From Clostridia bacterium (lineage in GTDB: Bacteria > Bacillota > Clostridia > Christensenellales > UBA1242), in NCBI GenBank assembly GCA_017443885.1, contig JAFSXW010000048.1, positions 1 through 8,394 on the forward strand: DNA of 8,394 nucleotides. Direction: 5' to 3'. Each line of letters opens with the position of its first letter. Position 1 is the stretch's first letter. The notes below the pieces were generated by a model. It was not told the origin of the DNA. It did not search any database and saw only the letters and a program-made list of their open reading frames with translations. This document shows positions 1 to 7,595 of this stretch, in pieces. The translations under genes were made by a program, and so were the position numbers.

Positions 1-16
1 AATATATTAAAATTAG

Positions 17-46
17 TTGCTAAAAATTTTTGTTTTGTGGTATAAT
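17..46 (+). promoter_or_regulatory. Extended -10 promoter of gyrB-gyrA
   Basis: A TTGCTA hexamer (17-22, four of six matches to the -35 consensus) is separated by 18 bases from a perfect TATAAT (41-46). The -10 is preceded by TGG, giving an extended -10 element. Transcription would begin near 53, leaving a leader of about 30 bases before the gyrB start. I see no operator or supercoiling-sensor sequence. The assignment is by pattern only. Confidence 0.8.
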
Positions 47-81
47 TTATTTATCTAAAAAACAATAAAAAGGGGCGAAAT

Positions 82-1995
82 ATGGCAGAAGATATTAGCA
101 AAGTAGAAAATGTATACGGCTCAGACCAAATTCAAGTTTTAGAGGGGTTAGAGCCGGTTAGAAAAAGGCCAGGTATGTATATTGGCTCAACAGATAGCAA
201 AGGTTTGCATCATTTAATCACAGAAATTGTGGATAATAGTATTGATGAAGCACTTGCTGGTTATTGCAACACAATTTCCGTTGAGATTAACAAAGATGGT
301 TCGTGCAGTGTAACTGATAATGGTCGTGGTATTCCAACAGGAATTCATATGCCAGAAAATAAAAGCAGTGTGGAACTAGTGCTCACAAAACTTCATGCTG
401 GTGGTAAATTTGGCGGTGGAGGATATAAAATTTCCGGTGGTCTTCATGGCGTTGGTTTAAGTGTTGTTAACGCACTTAGCGAATGGTTAGAAGTTGAAGT
501 TTGGCAAAATGGAAAACACTTTAAACAAGTGTATAACAGGGGAATCCCTCAAAGAGATTTAGCCGTTGTTGGCGAGGCAGATCACACTGGAACAAAAGTT
601 ACCTTTATGCCAGATGATGAAATTTTTGAAACCACAACATTTGAGTTTGATAATATAAAATCTAGGCTTAGAGAACTTGCCTTTTTAAATAGGGGCATTG
701 TTATTAATGCTATAGACCATAGAACAGACACTGAAGAAAAACTTCATTATGAAGGCGGTATTGTTCAATTTGTGGAGCAAATGAACATTAATAAAGATGT
801 TGTGTTCCCAAATCCAATTTATATAGACACGAAAACAGATAAAAGTGAAGTTGAAGTTGCCTTCCAATATAATGATAGTTATAACGAAATTGTTCATGCC
901 TATGCAAACAATATAAACACAGAAGAAGGTGGAACACATCTTGAAGGTTTTAGAAGAGCACTAACAAAATGCGTGAACGATTATGGTAAAACTCTTAAAA
1001 TTTTGAAGGACTCAGATAAACTTTCTAGCGAAGATGTTAGGGAAGGTTTAACTGCTGTTATTAGTGTTAAACTAGAAGATCCACAATTTGAAGGGCAAAC
1101 CAAAACGAAACTTGGCAACAGTTATATGCAAAATGTTGTGTTTAAGGCTGTTTATGATGGTTTTGCAACTTATATGGAAGAAAATCCGAGTGTTGCACGA
1201 GAGTTAATTTTAAAAAGTATCACGGCACAAAAAGCAAGAGAAGCCGCTAGAAACGCAAGGGATTTAACAAGAAGAAAAGGCGTGCTAGAAAACACAACCC
1301 TTCCAGGAAAACTTGCCGATTGTAGTGAAAGAGATCCAAAACTCTGCGAAATATTTATAGTAGAGGGTGATTCGGCTGGTGGAACTGCAAAGCAGGCTCG
1401 TGATAGGCGTTTCCAAGCAATTTTACCACTAAGGGGTAAAATTTTAAATGTTGAAAAAGCAAGGCTAAACAGAATATTAGAAAATGCCGAAATTAAGGCT
1501 ATGGCAACAGCATTTGGTGGCGGAATTGGTGCAGATTTTGATGTGTCTAAACTTAGGTATGACAAAATTATAACTATGAGCGATGCCGATGTTGATGGAA
1601 GCCACATTAGAATTTTGCTACTAACATTCTTCTATCGTTATATGCGTCCATTAATTGAGCAAGGGCATGTTTATGCAGCTCAACCACCACTTTATAAAAT
1701 AACTAAAAACAGAAAAGATTATTATTGCTACACCGAAGAAGAAAAAACAAAACTTATGAATGAAATTGGCGAAAAAGGTGCTGATGTTCAACGCTATAAA
1801 GGTTTAGGTGAAATGAGTGCCGAACAACTTTGGACAACAACAATGAGCCCAGAGCATAGAAGTTTAGCGCAAATTCAAATGAAAGATGCAGTGGAAGCTG
1901 ATGCAATTTTCACACTTCTTATGGGAGAAAAGGCAGACGCAAGGAGAGAGTTTATTGAACAAAACGCAACCCTTGTTACCGACCTTGATATTTAG
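82..1995 (+). CDS. gyrB: DNA gyrase subunit B
   Basis: ATPase subunit of DNA gyrase, the cytoplasmic type II topoisomerase that introduces negative supercoils with GyrA. The 637 residues match the usual Gram-positive length. The N-terminal GHKL ATPase shows Glu48 and Asn52, the DNGRGIP loop (79-85) and the glycine-rich lid with GGLHGVG (119-125). The transducer carries the ATP-contacting QTK (339-341). The TOPRIM domain has EGDSAGG (428-434) and DADVDG (501-506), which supply the metal-binding acids. RYKGLGEM (571-578) and the end RREFIEQNA...LDI are typical of GyrB and argue against ParE. The ATG is set by AGGGG (71-75) six bases upstream. It forms an operon with gyrA. One oddity is Gln142, which aligns without gaps to E. 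coli Arg136, the main aminocoumarin contact. Confidence 0.98.
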   Translation: MAEDISKVENVYGSDQIQVLEGLEPVRKRPGMYIGSTDSKGLHHLITEIVDNSIDEALAGYCNTISVEINKDGSCSVTDNGRGIPTGIHMPENKSSVELVLTKLHAGGKFGGGGYKISGGLHGVGLSVVNALSEWLEVEVWQNGKHFKQVYNRGIPQRDLAVVGEADHTGTKVTFMPDDEIFETTTFEFDNIKSRLRELAFLNRGIVINAIDHRTDTEEKLHYEGGIVQFVEQMNINKDVVFPNPIYIDTKTDKSEVEVAFQYNDSYNEIVHAYANNINTEEGGTHLEGFRRALTKCVNDYGKTLKILKDSDKLSSEDVREGLTAVISVKLEDPQFEGQTKTKLGNSYMQNVVFKAVYDGFATYMEENPSVARELILKSITAQKAREAARNARDLTRRKGVLENTTLPGKLADCSERDPKLCEIFIVEGDSAGGTAKQARDRRFQAILPLRGKILNVEKARLNRILENAEIKAMATAFGGGIGADFDVSKLRYDKIITMSDADVDGSHIRILLLTFFYRYMRPLIEQGHVYAAQPPLYKITKNRKDYYCYTEEEKTKLMNEIGEKGADVQRYKGLGEMSAEQLWTTTMSPEHRSLAQIQMKDAVEADAIFTLLMGEKADARREFIEQNATLVTDLDI

Positions 1996-2000
1996 GAGGA
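1994..2000 (+). promoter_or_regulatory. gyrA ribosome binding site overlapping the gyrB stop
   Basis: AGGAGGA begins inside the gyrB TAG stop codon (1993-1995) and lies three to four bases before the gyrA ATG at 2004. It is the strongest Shine-Dalgarno match in the window. Its position means ribosomes finishing gyrB cover the gyrA initiation site, which suggests translational coupling and balanced subunit output. Confidence 0.85.
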
Positions 2001-2003
2001 ATT

Positions 2004-4538
2004 ATGGCAAGAAAAAAAGATTATAGTGCAGAATATGAGCAAATTGTTGATAACACCAAAATTATTCCAACAGAACTGGAAAGCGAAATGAAAAAATCGT
2101 TTATTGCTTATGCAATGGCTGTAAACATTAGTCGTGCTATTCCAGATGCTCGTGATGGTTTAAAACCCGTTCATAGAAGAATTCTTTATGCTATGAACGA
2201 AAGTGGGCTTACTTACGATAAGCCATATAAAAAATGTGCAACAACTGTTGGAGATGTGCTTGGTCGTTATCACCCACATGGCGATAGTTCCGTTTATGGA
2301 GCACTAGTTAGGCTTGCGCAAGACTTTGCAATTAGATATCCATTAGTTGATGGCCATGGAAACTTTGGTTCTGTTGATGGTGATCCGCCTGCTGCATACA
2401 GATACACAGAATCAAGGCTAAGCAAACTTGCTGATGAAATGCTTAAAGATATAGAAAAAGAAACTGTTGATTTTGTGCCAAACTTTGATGAAACAAGAAA
2501 GCAACCAGTTGTTCTTCCATCTAGATTTCCTAATTTGCTTGTAAACGGCAGTGATGGTATTGCCGTTGGTATGGCAACAAGCATTCCACCACATAACCTT
2601 AACGAAGTGTGTGATGCAATTATTGCACAAATTAATAACCCAGAAATAACAATCGATGAACTTCTTGAAATTATTCCTGGCCCAGATTACCCAACTGGTG
2701 GCGTTATTATGGGCAAAGCGGCATTAAGAAATGCATATCTTACTGGTCGTGGTGGGGTTGTTATTCGTGCTAGAACAGAAATTGAAGAAACCGACAAACA
2801 CCGCAGAATTATAGTTCACGAAATTCCATATCAGGTGAATAAAAGTGAACTTATTATTAGCATGGCAGACCTTGTTAAGAATAAAAAGATTGAAGGCATT
2901 GCTGATATTAAAGATGAAAGTGATAGAAAGGGTATGCGCATTGTGATTGATGTTAAGCATGATGCTCAACCACAAGTTGTTTTAAATTATTTGTTTAAAC
3001 ACACGGCTCTTCAAACAGGTTTTGGAATTAATTTCTTGGCACTAGTTGATAATCAGCCAAAAACTTTAAACTTAAAACAACTTTTAGGCGTTTATATTAA
3101 ACACCAACAAGATGTTATTTTAAGAAGAACAAAATATGATTTAGAGCGTGCACAAGAAAGAGCTCATATTTTAGAAGGATTAGTTGTTGCTCTTGCAAAT
3201 ATTGATGAAGTTATAGCAACTATTAAATCTTCAACAGATAAAATTGATGCTCAACAAAAATTAATTAGCAAATACCTTCTATCTGAGGCACAAGCAAATG
3301 CAATTCTAGATATGAGACTTCAACGCTTAACAAGCCTAGAAGTTGAAAAGTTAAACGAAGAACTTAAAAATATTGTTGATTTAATTGCAGAATATAAAGG
3401 CATTATTGCTAGCGAAACAAAAGTTAATGAAATTATCGTTAATGATTTAACTGCAATTAAAGAGAAATTTGGCGATGAAAGAAAGAGCGAAATAACACCT
3501 GATGTTGGCGATATTGATATTGAAGATTTAATTGAAAAAGAAGATGTTGTTATCTCTATGACTCATTATGGCTACATTAAACGCCTTGCTGTTAGTGAAT
3601 ATAAAGCACAGCACAGAGGCGGGCAAGGTGTAACTGGGCATAAACCAAAAGAAGAAGACTTTGTTGAAAGTATGTTTATATCTTCAACTCATGATGATAT
3701 TCTATATTTCACAAACTTTGGTAAGGTTTATGCAACTAAAGCTTATGAAATTCCAGAGGCTCAGAAAAATGCAAGGGGCAGAGCAATAATTAATCTTCTT
3801 CCACTTGAAAAAGAAGAAAAAGTTGAAGCTATTATGCCGCTAACTGATAGAACAGAAGGAAATCTTGTTATAGCAACAAGGCGTGGCGCTATTAAGAAAA
3901 CAAAACTAAGTGAATATGCTAATATTAGAAAGAGCGGAAAAATAGCAATTAACCTTGTTCCTGGCGATTCACTTATTGGTGTTGGTGTAACTGATGGCAA
4001 TAGTGATATCATGGTTGCATCACACGAAGGAAAATGCATAAGATTTAACGAAAGTTCAGTTAGAGCAACCAGCCGTGATTCTATGGGTGTTAAGGCTATG
4101 AATCTTGAAGGCAATGATTATATGGTTGATATGCTTGTTTTAAAAGAAGGATATGATATCTTAACCGTAACAGAAAATGGATTTGGTAAGCGTGCATCAA
4201 GTGAAGAATATAGAAGTCAAGGCAGAAATGGTAAGGGCGTTAAAGCAGGAATCTTAAATGAAAAAACTGGTAATGTTGTTAACATTAAGCAAGTTAGTGA
4301 AAAAGAAGATGTTATGATAATAGCAGATAATGGAGTTATTATTAGAATTCCTGCATTAAGCATTAGTGAAGTTGGCAGAAACACACAAGGCGTTAGAATA
4401 ATGAAACTTAAAGGCGATTCTAAAGTTGTGTGCGTGGCTATTGCAGACGCCATTGCTGAAGACATGACCGAAGATGGTGGCCAGGCAATAGAAACCACTG
4501 CAGAAGTTGATGTTAACGCACCTAATAACGAAGAATAA
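2004..4538 (+). CDS. gyrA: DNA gyrase subunit A
   Basis: DNA breakage-reunion and wrapping subunit of gyrase, 844 residues, a normal length. The winged-helix region contains the quinolone-determining stretch YHPHGDSSVYG (89-99) and the catalytic Arg133-Tyr134 in RYTE, where Tyr134 forms the covalent link to DNA. A tower and coiled-coil region (about 350-500) with the DMRLQRLT element (436-443) follows. The C-terminal beta-pinwheel (about 510-815) carries a GyrA box, QHRGGQG (536-542), and ends in an acidic tail; box and tail favour GyrA over ParC. It starts eight bases after the gyrB stop and ends before a hairpin terminator. Oddities: Gly99 where E. coli has Asp87; a GyrA box with His and Gln at positions usually basic; and Tyr132 where E. 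coli has Met before the catalytic Arg-Tyr pair. Confidence 0.98.
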   Translation: MARKKDYSAEYEQIVDNTKIIPTELESEMKKSFIAYAMAVNISRAIPDARDGLKPVHRRILYAMNESGLTYDKPYKKCATTVGDVLGRYHPHGDSSVYGALVRLAQDFAIRYPLVDGHGNFGSVDGDPPAAYRYTESRLSKLADEMLKDIEKETVDFVPNFDETRKQPVVLPSRFPNLLVNGSDGIAVGMATSIPPHNLNEVCDAIIAQINNPEITIDELLEIIPGPDYPTGGVIMGKAALRNAYLTGRGGVVIRARTEIEETDKHRRIIVHEIPYQVNKSELIISMADLVKNKKIEGIADIKDESDRKGMRIVIDVKHDAQPQVVLNYLFKHTALQTGFGINFLALVDNQPKTLNLKQLLGVYIKHQQDVILRRTKYDLERAQERAHILEGLVVALANIDEVIATIKSSTDKIDAQQKLISKYLLSEAQANAILDMRLQRLTSLEVEKLNEELKNIVDLIAEYKGIIASETKVNEIIVNDLTAIKEKFGDERKSEITPDVGDIDIEDLIEKEDVVISMTHYGYIKRLAVSEYKAQHRGGQGVTGHKPKEEDFVESMFISSTHDDILYFTNFGKVYATKAYEIPEAQKNARGRAIINLLPLEKEEKVEAIMPLTDRTEGNLVIATRRGAIKKTKLSEYANIRKSGKIAINLVPGDSLIGVGVTDGNSDIMVASHEGKCIRFNESSVRATSRDSMGVKAMNLEGNDYMVDMLVLKEGYDILTVTENGFGKRASSEEYRSQGRNGKGVKAGILNEKTGNVVNIKQVSEKEDVMIIADNGVIIRIPALSISEVGRNTQGVRIMKLKGDSKVVCVAIADAIAEDMTEDGGQAIETTAEVDVNAPNNEE

Positions 4539-4545
4539 ATAAAAT

Positions 4546-4580
4546 AAAAAATGCGAAGCGAAATTGCTTCGTATTTTTTT
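4546..4580. terminator. Bidirectional intrinsic terminator after gyrA
   Basis: A nine-pair stem with one G-U pair joins 4551-4559 (ATGCGAAGC) to 4566-4574 (GCTTCGTAT) around a six-base loop. It is followed on the plus strand by a seven-T run (4574-4580). The A-rich run 4541-4550 gives a T-tract on the minus strand, so it could also end transcripts of the facing HD-domain gene, whose stop lies about 137 bases away. The rest of the gap to 4716 is AT-rich. I see nothing in it beyond a weak AT-only inverted repeat at 4649-4667. Confidence 0.88.
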
Positions 4581-4716
4581 AACTATAAATTTAAAAGATT
4601 GTGTTAGAGTTTTAAATAATTTGTTTGATATATGTTTATAGTTCATCATTGTTTAATTAAAAAACAAATAATAATAGATATTAAGTGTACATGCATAATA
4701 TGGATTATCAACTGCT

Positions 4717-5352
4717 TTATAAAAATGAATATGAAAAACCATGGCCTTTAATTGAGGCAAAAATAGATGCACTTTCTAATAACTTTTGCGTGTAAACATA
4801 TTCCAAAAATTCAATTTTGTTAAATTTTTTAGTTGTTTTAAAGCAGATTTTAAACAAATTTGCAGTTTTTTGCAGTCGTATATTTTTTATATATGCAGAT
4901 TGTCGCATGCCAACAATGTTATTTCCTTCTTTTAAAATTCTTTTTTTTGTGCAATCTAGTTTATCACATAAAACCAAAAGAACATGTACAAGTGAACTAT
5001 CTGTATATGAAGTGTGATGATTTCTTATTGCTTCTAAAATTATTGATGCATCATCTGTATTAAATTGCGCGTTTTTTAAATAATTTTGCGCAAAAATATA
5101 ACTTCGCTCTGCGTGTTTATGCTTGCCCCCAATAGAACCAATATCGTGCAAAGCACACGCCAAAAATGTTAAATTTGCCGTTTTTTCATCAATTTTAAAC
5201 ATTTTGCAAAGAGTTTTTGCGTATTTTAAAACTCTTTTAATATGTTTTAAGCCATGCGTTGCCCATGGTTTTTTATCCTGCTTATCAACATTATTATATA
5301 TATCAATTATTTGTTTATTTTTTAGCACATCTTTATAAGTTATATTTTTCAT
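4717..5352 (-). CDS. HD-domain metal-dependent phosphohydrolase
   Basis: A 211-residue predicted soluble protein of the HD superfamily, metal-dependent phosphohydrolases acting on nucleotides or other phosphoesters. The substrate cannot be told from sequence. Visible metal ligands are His33 (in ATHG), the His69-Asp70 pair in HDIG, His80 in the following helix, His112-His113 and Asp130 in CDKLD. The extra histidines would allow a two-metal centre (inference). The N-terminus, ITYKDV, resembles the start of Clostridia HD proteins of about 200 residues, which supports the ATG at 5352. An open frame continues upstream to 5631, but it runs through the divergent promoter and antisense to the glycosyltransferase, so I exclude it. 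I see no clear Shine-Dalgarno before this ATG. The gene stands alone, convergent with gyrA and divergent from the glycosyltransferase. Confidence 0.85.
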   Translation of the reverse strand: MKNITYKDVLKNKQIIDIYNNVDKQDKKPWATHGLKHIKRVLKYAKTLCKMFKIDEKTANLTFLACALHDIGSIGGKHKHAERSYIFAQNYLKNAQFNTDDASIILEAIRNHHTSYTDSSLVHVLLVLCDKLDCTKKRILKEGNNIVGMRQSAYIKNIRLQKTANLFKICFKTTKKFNKIEFLEYVYTQKLLESASIFASIKGHGFSYSFL

Positions 5353-5416
5353 ATCAAAAAAGTTTATGATTAAATATTCTTTTTTATGATACAAACATTT
5401 GGTTAATAAAGTTATA

Positions 5417-5463
5417 AAAATATAAAAAAATATTTTGATAATTCTTTGTCTGTGTGTTATACT
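5417..5463 (+). promoter_or_regulatory. Promoter of the glycosyltransferase-acyltransferase unit
   Basis: TTGATA (5435-5440) and TATACT (5458-5463) are separated by exactly 17 bases. TGT directly precedes the -10, making an extended -10 element. Immediately upstream is a run of A and T (from about 5414) that includes an AT-only inverted repeat (5417-5423 with 5430-5436) and could act as an UP element. The start site would be near 5470, about 20 bases before the glycosyltransferase ATG. I found no convincing promoter for the divergent HD gene in the same gap. Confidence 0.75.
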
Positions 5464-5491
5464 AAACTTAATAAAGAATAAGGAGAAAATA

Positions 5492-6673
5492 ATGAGGATT
5501 ACAATTGTTGCAGATGTGTTAGGTGAAGAAAACAATGGAACGACAATAACAATTAAAAGATTAATTAATGGACTAATTGAAAAAGGGCATGATGTGGTGG
5601 TTGTATCTCCGCATGAAGATAAAGAAAGCATAAACCCAAAGTATTACACAGTTAAAAAACGCAGTTTTTGGCCATTTGATAAATATGTGGCAAAAAATGG
5701 CGTGGAACTTGGTAAACCTGATAGAAAAATTATAACGGAAGCTATTAAAGGAAGTGATATTGTTCATATTGAGCTTCCATTTAAAATGGGGAAATTGGCG
5801 GTTAAAATTTGCAAAGAACTTAATGTTCCATTTACTACGGCTTTCCATTGCCAGCCAGAAAATTTTTCCAGCCATCTTGGGCTTAAAAATTTTAAACCAT
5901 TTAATGAGTATTTGTATGGCTATTATAATCGCACCTTTTTTAAAAATGCAGATTTTATACACTGCCCAAGCGAGTTTATTAAAAGTGAGTTAGAGCGTCA
6001 TAATTATAAAGCTAGAAAATTTGCAATTAGCAATGGAGTGATTCCAACATACACCAAAAAGGAAACTTTAAAACCTGAAAACTTAAAAGATAAATTTGTT
6101 ATACTATTCACTGGAAGATTTAGTAAAGAAAAATGCCATAATGTTTTAATTGAATCTATGAAGTATAGTAAATATGCAGATAAAATTCAACTAATTTTTG
6201 CAGGCAACGGCCCATTAGAAGAAAAAATTAAAAAACAAGGATCGAAATTAATCAATCCACCAATTATGGGATTTTACACAAAAGAAGAGCTAAGCGATAT
6301 TATTAATTATTCTGATCTTTATTGCCATCCAAGTGATATTGAAATTGAAGCAATAGGTTGTATTGAAGCACTCACATGTGCGAAAGTGCCAGTTATATGT
6401 AATAGCAAAAGAAGTGCAACAAGATTTTTTGCGCTAGATGAAAGAAGTTTGTTTAAGCCAAATGACCCAAAAGATTTAGCTAAAAAAATAGACTATTGGT
6501 TTGAGCACCCAGAAGAGAAACAAGAAATGAGTTTAAAATATGAAGAATATGCAAAACAATTTAGAATTGAAAACTCTATTAATAAAATGATTGATATGTT
6601 TAATGAGGCAATAAAGTTAAGTAAACAGAAAAATACGCAAAAAACTAAAGATAAAAAGTTAAAAACTGCGTAA
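5492..6673 (+). CDS. GT4-family glycosyltransferase
   Basis: A 393-residue GT-B fold, retaining glycosyltransferase of family GT4. It transfers sugar from a nucleotide donor to an unidentified acceptor. The N-terminal domain opens with MRITIVADVL and a glycine-containing NNGTT loop, followed by a helix and GHDVVVVSP (32-40). The C-terminal donor domain shows FTGRFSKEK (206-214), with the Arg and Lys expected to bind donor phosphates, FAGNGPLEE (236-244), and the E-X7-E motif at Glu284 and Glu292. The C-terminus is lysine-rich (eight Lys in 375-391), which could aid binding to acidic membrane lipids. AAGGAG (5480-5485), six bases before the ATG, fixes the start; an upstream in-frame TTG at 5435 lies in the -35 element. 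It is followed after a short gap by an acyltransferase, so a membrane glycolipid role is plausible but inferred. Confidence 0.9.
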   Translation: MRITIVADVLGEENNGTTITIKRLINGLIEKGHDVVVVSPHEDKESINPKYYTVKKRSFWPFDKYVAKNGVELGKPDRKIITEAIKGSDIVHIELPFKMGKLAVKICKELNVPFTTAFHCQPENFSSHLGLKNFKPFNEYLYGYYNRTFFKNADFIHCPSEFIKSELERHNYKARKFAISNGVIPTYTKKETLKPENLKDKFVILFTGRFSKEKCHNVLIESMKYSKYADKIQLIFAGNGPLEEKIKKQGSKLINPPIMGFYTKEELSDIINYSDLYCHPSDIEIEAIGCIEALTCAKVPVICNSKRSATRFFALDERSLFKPNDPKDLAKKIDYWFEHPEEKQEMSLKYEEYAKQFRIENSINKMIDMFNEAIKLSKQKNTQKTKDKKLKTA

Positions 6674-6729
6674 AATTCACAAAATTTGGAGTGAGAAGAG
6701 AAAAAATTGCTTAAAAAGTGCAAAAATAT

Positions 6730-7539
6730 ATGAAAAGAGAAGAAAAAACTGCAAAAAATATATATAATCAGCCACGATACTATACTAGTTTTAGTGATGA
6801 TTTTGTAAAAACTAAAACTGTTTGTAGTGTTGTTGTGGACGAAAAATATAAATATATTCCTAAGAGCAAAATTGTTCGCTTTTTTAGAAATTGTTTATAT
6901 TACATTTTTGCTTATCCAGCCGTAAAAATTATTGATAGAATTTATTATGGTGTTAAAATTTATGGCAAAAAAAATTTAAAAGGCATTAGAGGTGCTTTAT
7001 TAGTTGGGAATCATAGCTCTGTGTTTGATGGATGCTTTGCTTCAGTTGAAGTATCTGGGCCTCGCAAAAATTATATCGTTGCAAATAAAGATGCAATAGA
7101 AGTTCCTGTTGGCAGATTTTTTACAAAGGCTTTTGGCGCTTTACCTGTTCCAGACACAGCTAAAGGGCTAATTAACTTAAATAATAGTGTTGTAGAACTG
7201 CTAAAGAAGGGGAATAGGGTTACAGTTTTTCCAGAGGCTCACATTTGGCCATATTACACTGGGATTAGGCCATTTCCATCTGTTAGTTTTCATTATGCAG
7301 TGAAGGCGAATGTGCCAGTTGTGCCATTTGTTATTAGTTATAGGTTAAGAAATGGCAAAAATAAAATGGCTAAAAAGCCAAAAATAAATATAACAATTTT
7401 AAAGCCTATTTATCCAGATCAAACTTTACCATCTAGTGTTTCTAAAGAAAAATTAGCGGAAAATAGTTATCTGCAAATAAAAAACATTTTAGATAATGCC
7501 AATGCTCCGGCGTTATATAATTATATTAAAGCAGAATAA
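6730..7539 (+). CDS. PlsC-like 1-acylglycerol-phosphate acyltransferase family protein
   Basis: A 269-residue member of the PlsC/LPLAT acyltransferase superfamily, probably moving an acyl chain onto lysophosphatidate or a related lipid at the inner face of the membrane. The catalytic HX4D is His95 to Asp100 in GNHSSVFDG. The third block reads FPEAHIWPYYTGIRPF (167-182) instead of the common FPEGTRS, a form I associate with a Clostridia subfamily that also has an N-terminal YYT...DDF segment (17-25 here). A hydrophobic and aromatic stretch (about 50-75) probably contacts the membrane. The start is uncertain: a GTG at 6718 is in frame and adds four residues, and neither start has a good Shine-Dalgarno. 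The 56-base gap after the glycosyltransferase has no terminator, so the two are likely cotranscribed. Paired function in lipid synthesis is inference. Confidence 0.87.
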   Translation: MKREEKTAKNIYNQPRYYTSFSDDFVKTKTVCSVVVDEKYKYIPKSKIVRFFRNCLYYIFAYPAVKIIDRIYYGVKIYGKKNLKGIRGALLVGNHSSVFDGCFASVEVSGPRKNYIVANKDAIEVPVGRFFTKAFGALPVPDTAKGLINLNNSVVELLKKGNRVTVFPEAHIWPYYTGIRPFPSVSFHYAVKANVPVVPFVISYRLRNGKNKMAKKPKINITILKPIYPDQTLPSSVSKEKLAENSYLQIKNILDNANAPALYNYIKAE

Positions 7540-7565
7540 AAAACATATTATTATAAATTATGAAT

Positions 7566-7595
7566 AAAAAAAACACCAAATAGGTGTTTTTATTT
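7566..7595. terminator. Bidirectional terminator between convergent genes
   Basis: Nine pairs join 7569-7577 (AAAAACACC) to 7583-7591 (GGTGTTTTT) around the five-base loop AAATA. T-rich sequence follows on the plus strand, and the A-run from 7566 gives a T-tract on the minus strand. It lies about 30 bases after the acyltransferase stop. The minus-strand lipoprotein stop codon (7590-7592) falls in its 3' arm, so one hairpin can serve both transcripts. Confidence 0.82.

Noticed and set aside
1..81. DnaA boxes or a replication origin near gyrB
   Set aside because: gyrB often lies near oriC, but I see no TTATNCACA-like boxes in the short upstream region available.
1170..1607. Long minus-strand open frame inside gyrB
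   Set aside because: It is antisense to the conserved TOPRIM region, has no start signals and has low-complexity Ser/Leu/Ala content typical of shadow frames. The same holds for the minus-strand frames inside gyrA (for example 2294-2584 and 3761-4114).
82..4538. parE-parC (topoisomerase IV) instead of gyrB-gyrA
   Set aside because: A recognisable GyrA box, an acidic C-terminal tail and the GyrB-type C-terminus fit gyrase. The charge-poor box leaves a little doubt, but ParC normally lacks the glycine-rich box.
4649..4667. Second terminator or small RNA in the gyrA-HD gap
   Set aside because: The TTGTTT/AAACAA inverted repeat contains a single G-C pair per arm and has no proper T-tract, so it is expected by chance in such AT-rich sequence.
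4817..5338. Short plus-strand frames opposite the HD-domain gene
   Set aside because: They are shadows of the HD gene, rich in Phe, Cys and Leu, without ribosome binding sites or recognisable motifs.
5435..5491. Upstream TTG start for the glycosyltransferase
   Set aside because: That TTG is part of the -35 element and lies upstream of the predicted transcription start. A clear Shine-Dalgarno precedes the ATG at 5492.
5353..5631. N-terminal extension of the HD-domain gene by up to 93 residues
   Set aside because: The extension lies antisense to the glycosyltransferase start and across its promoter. The protein family begins near the ITYKDV segment, so ATG 5352 is preferred.
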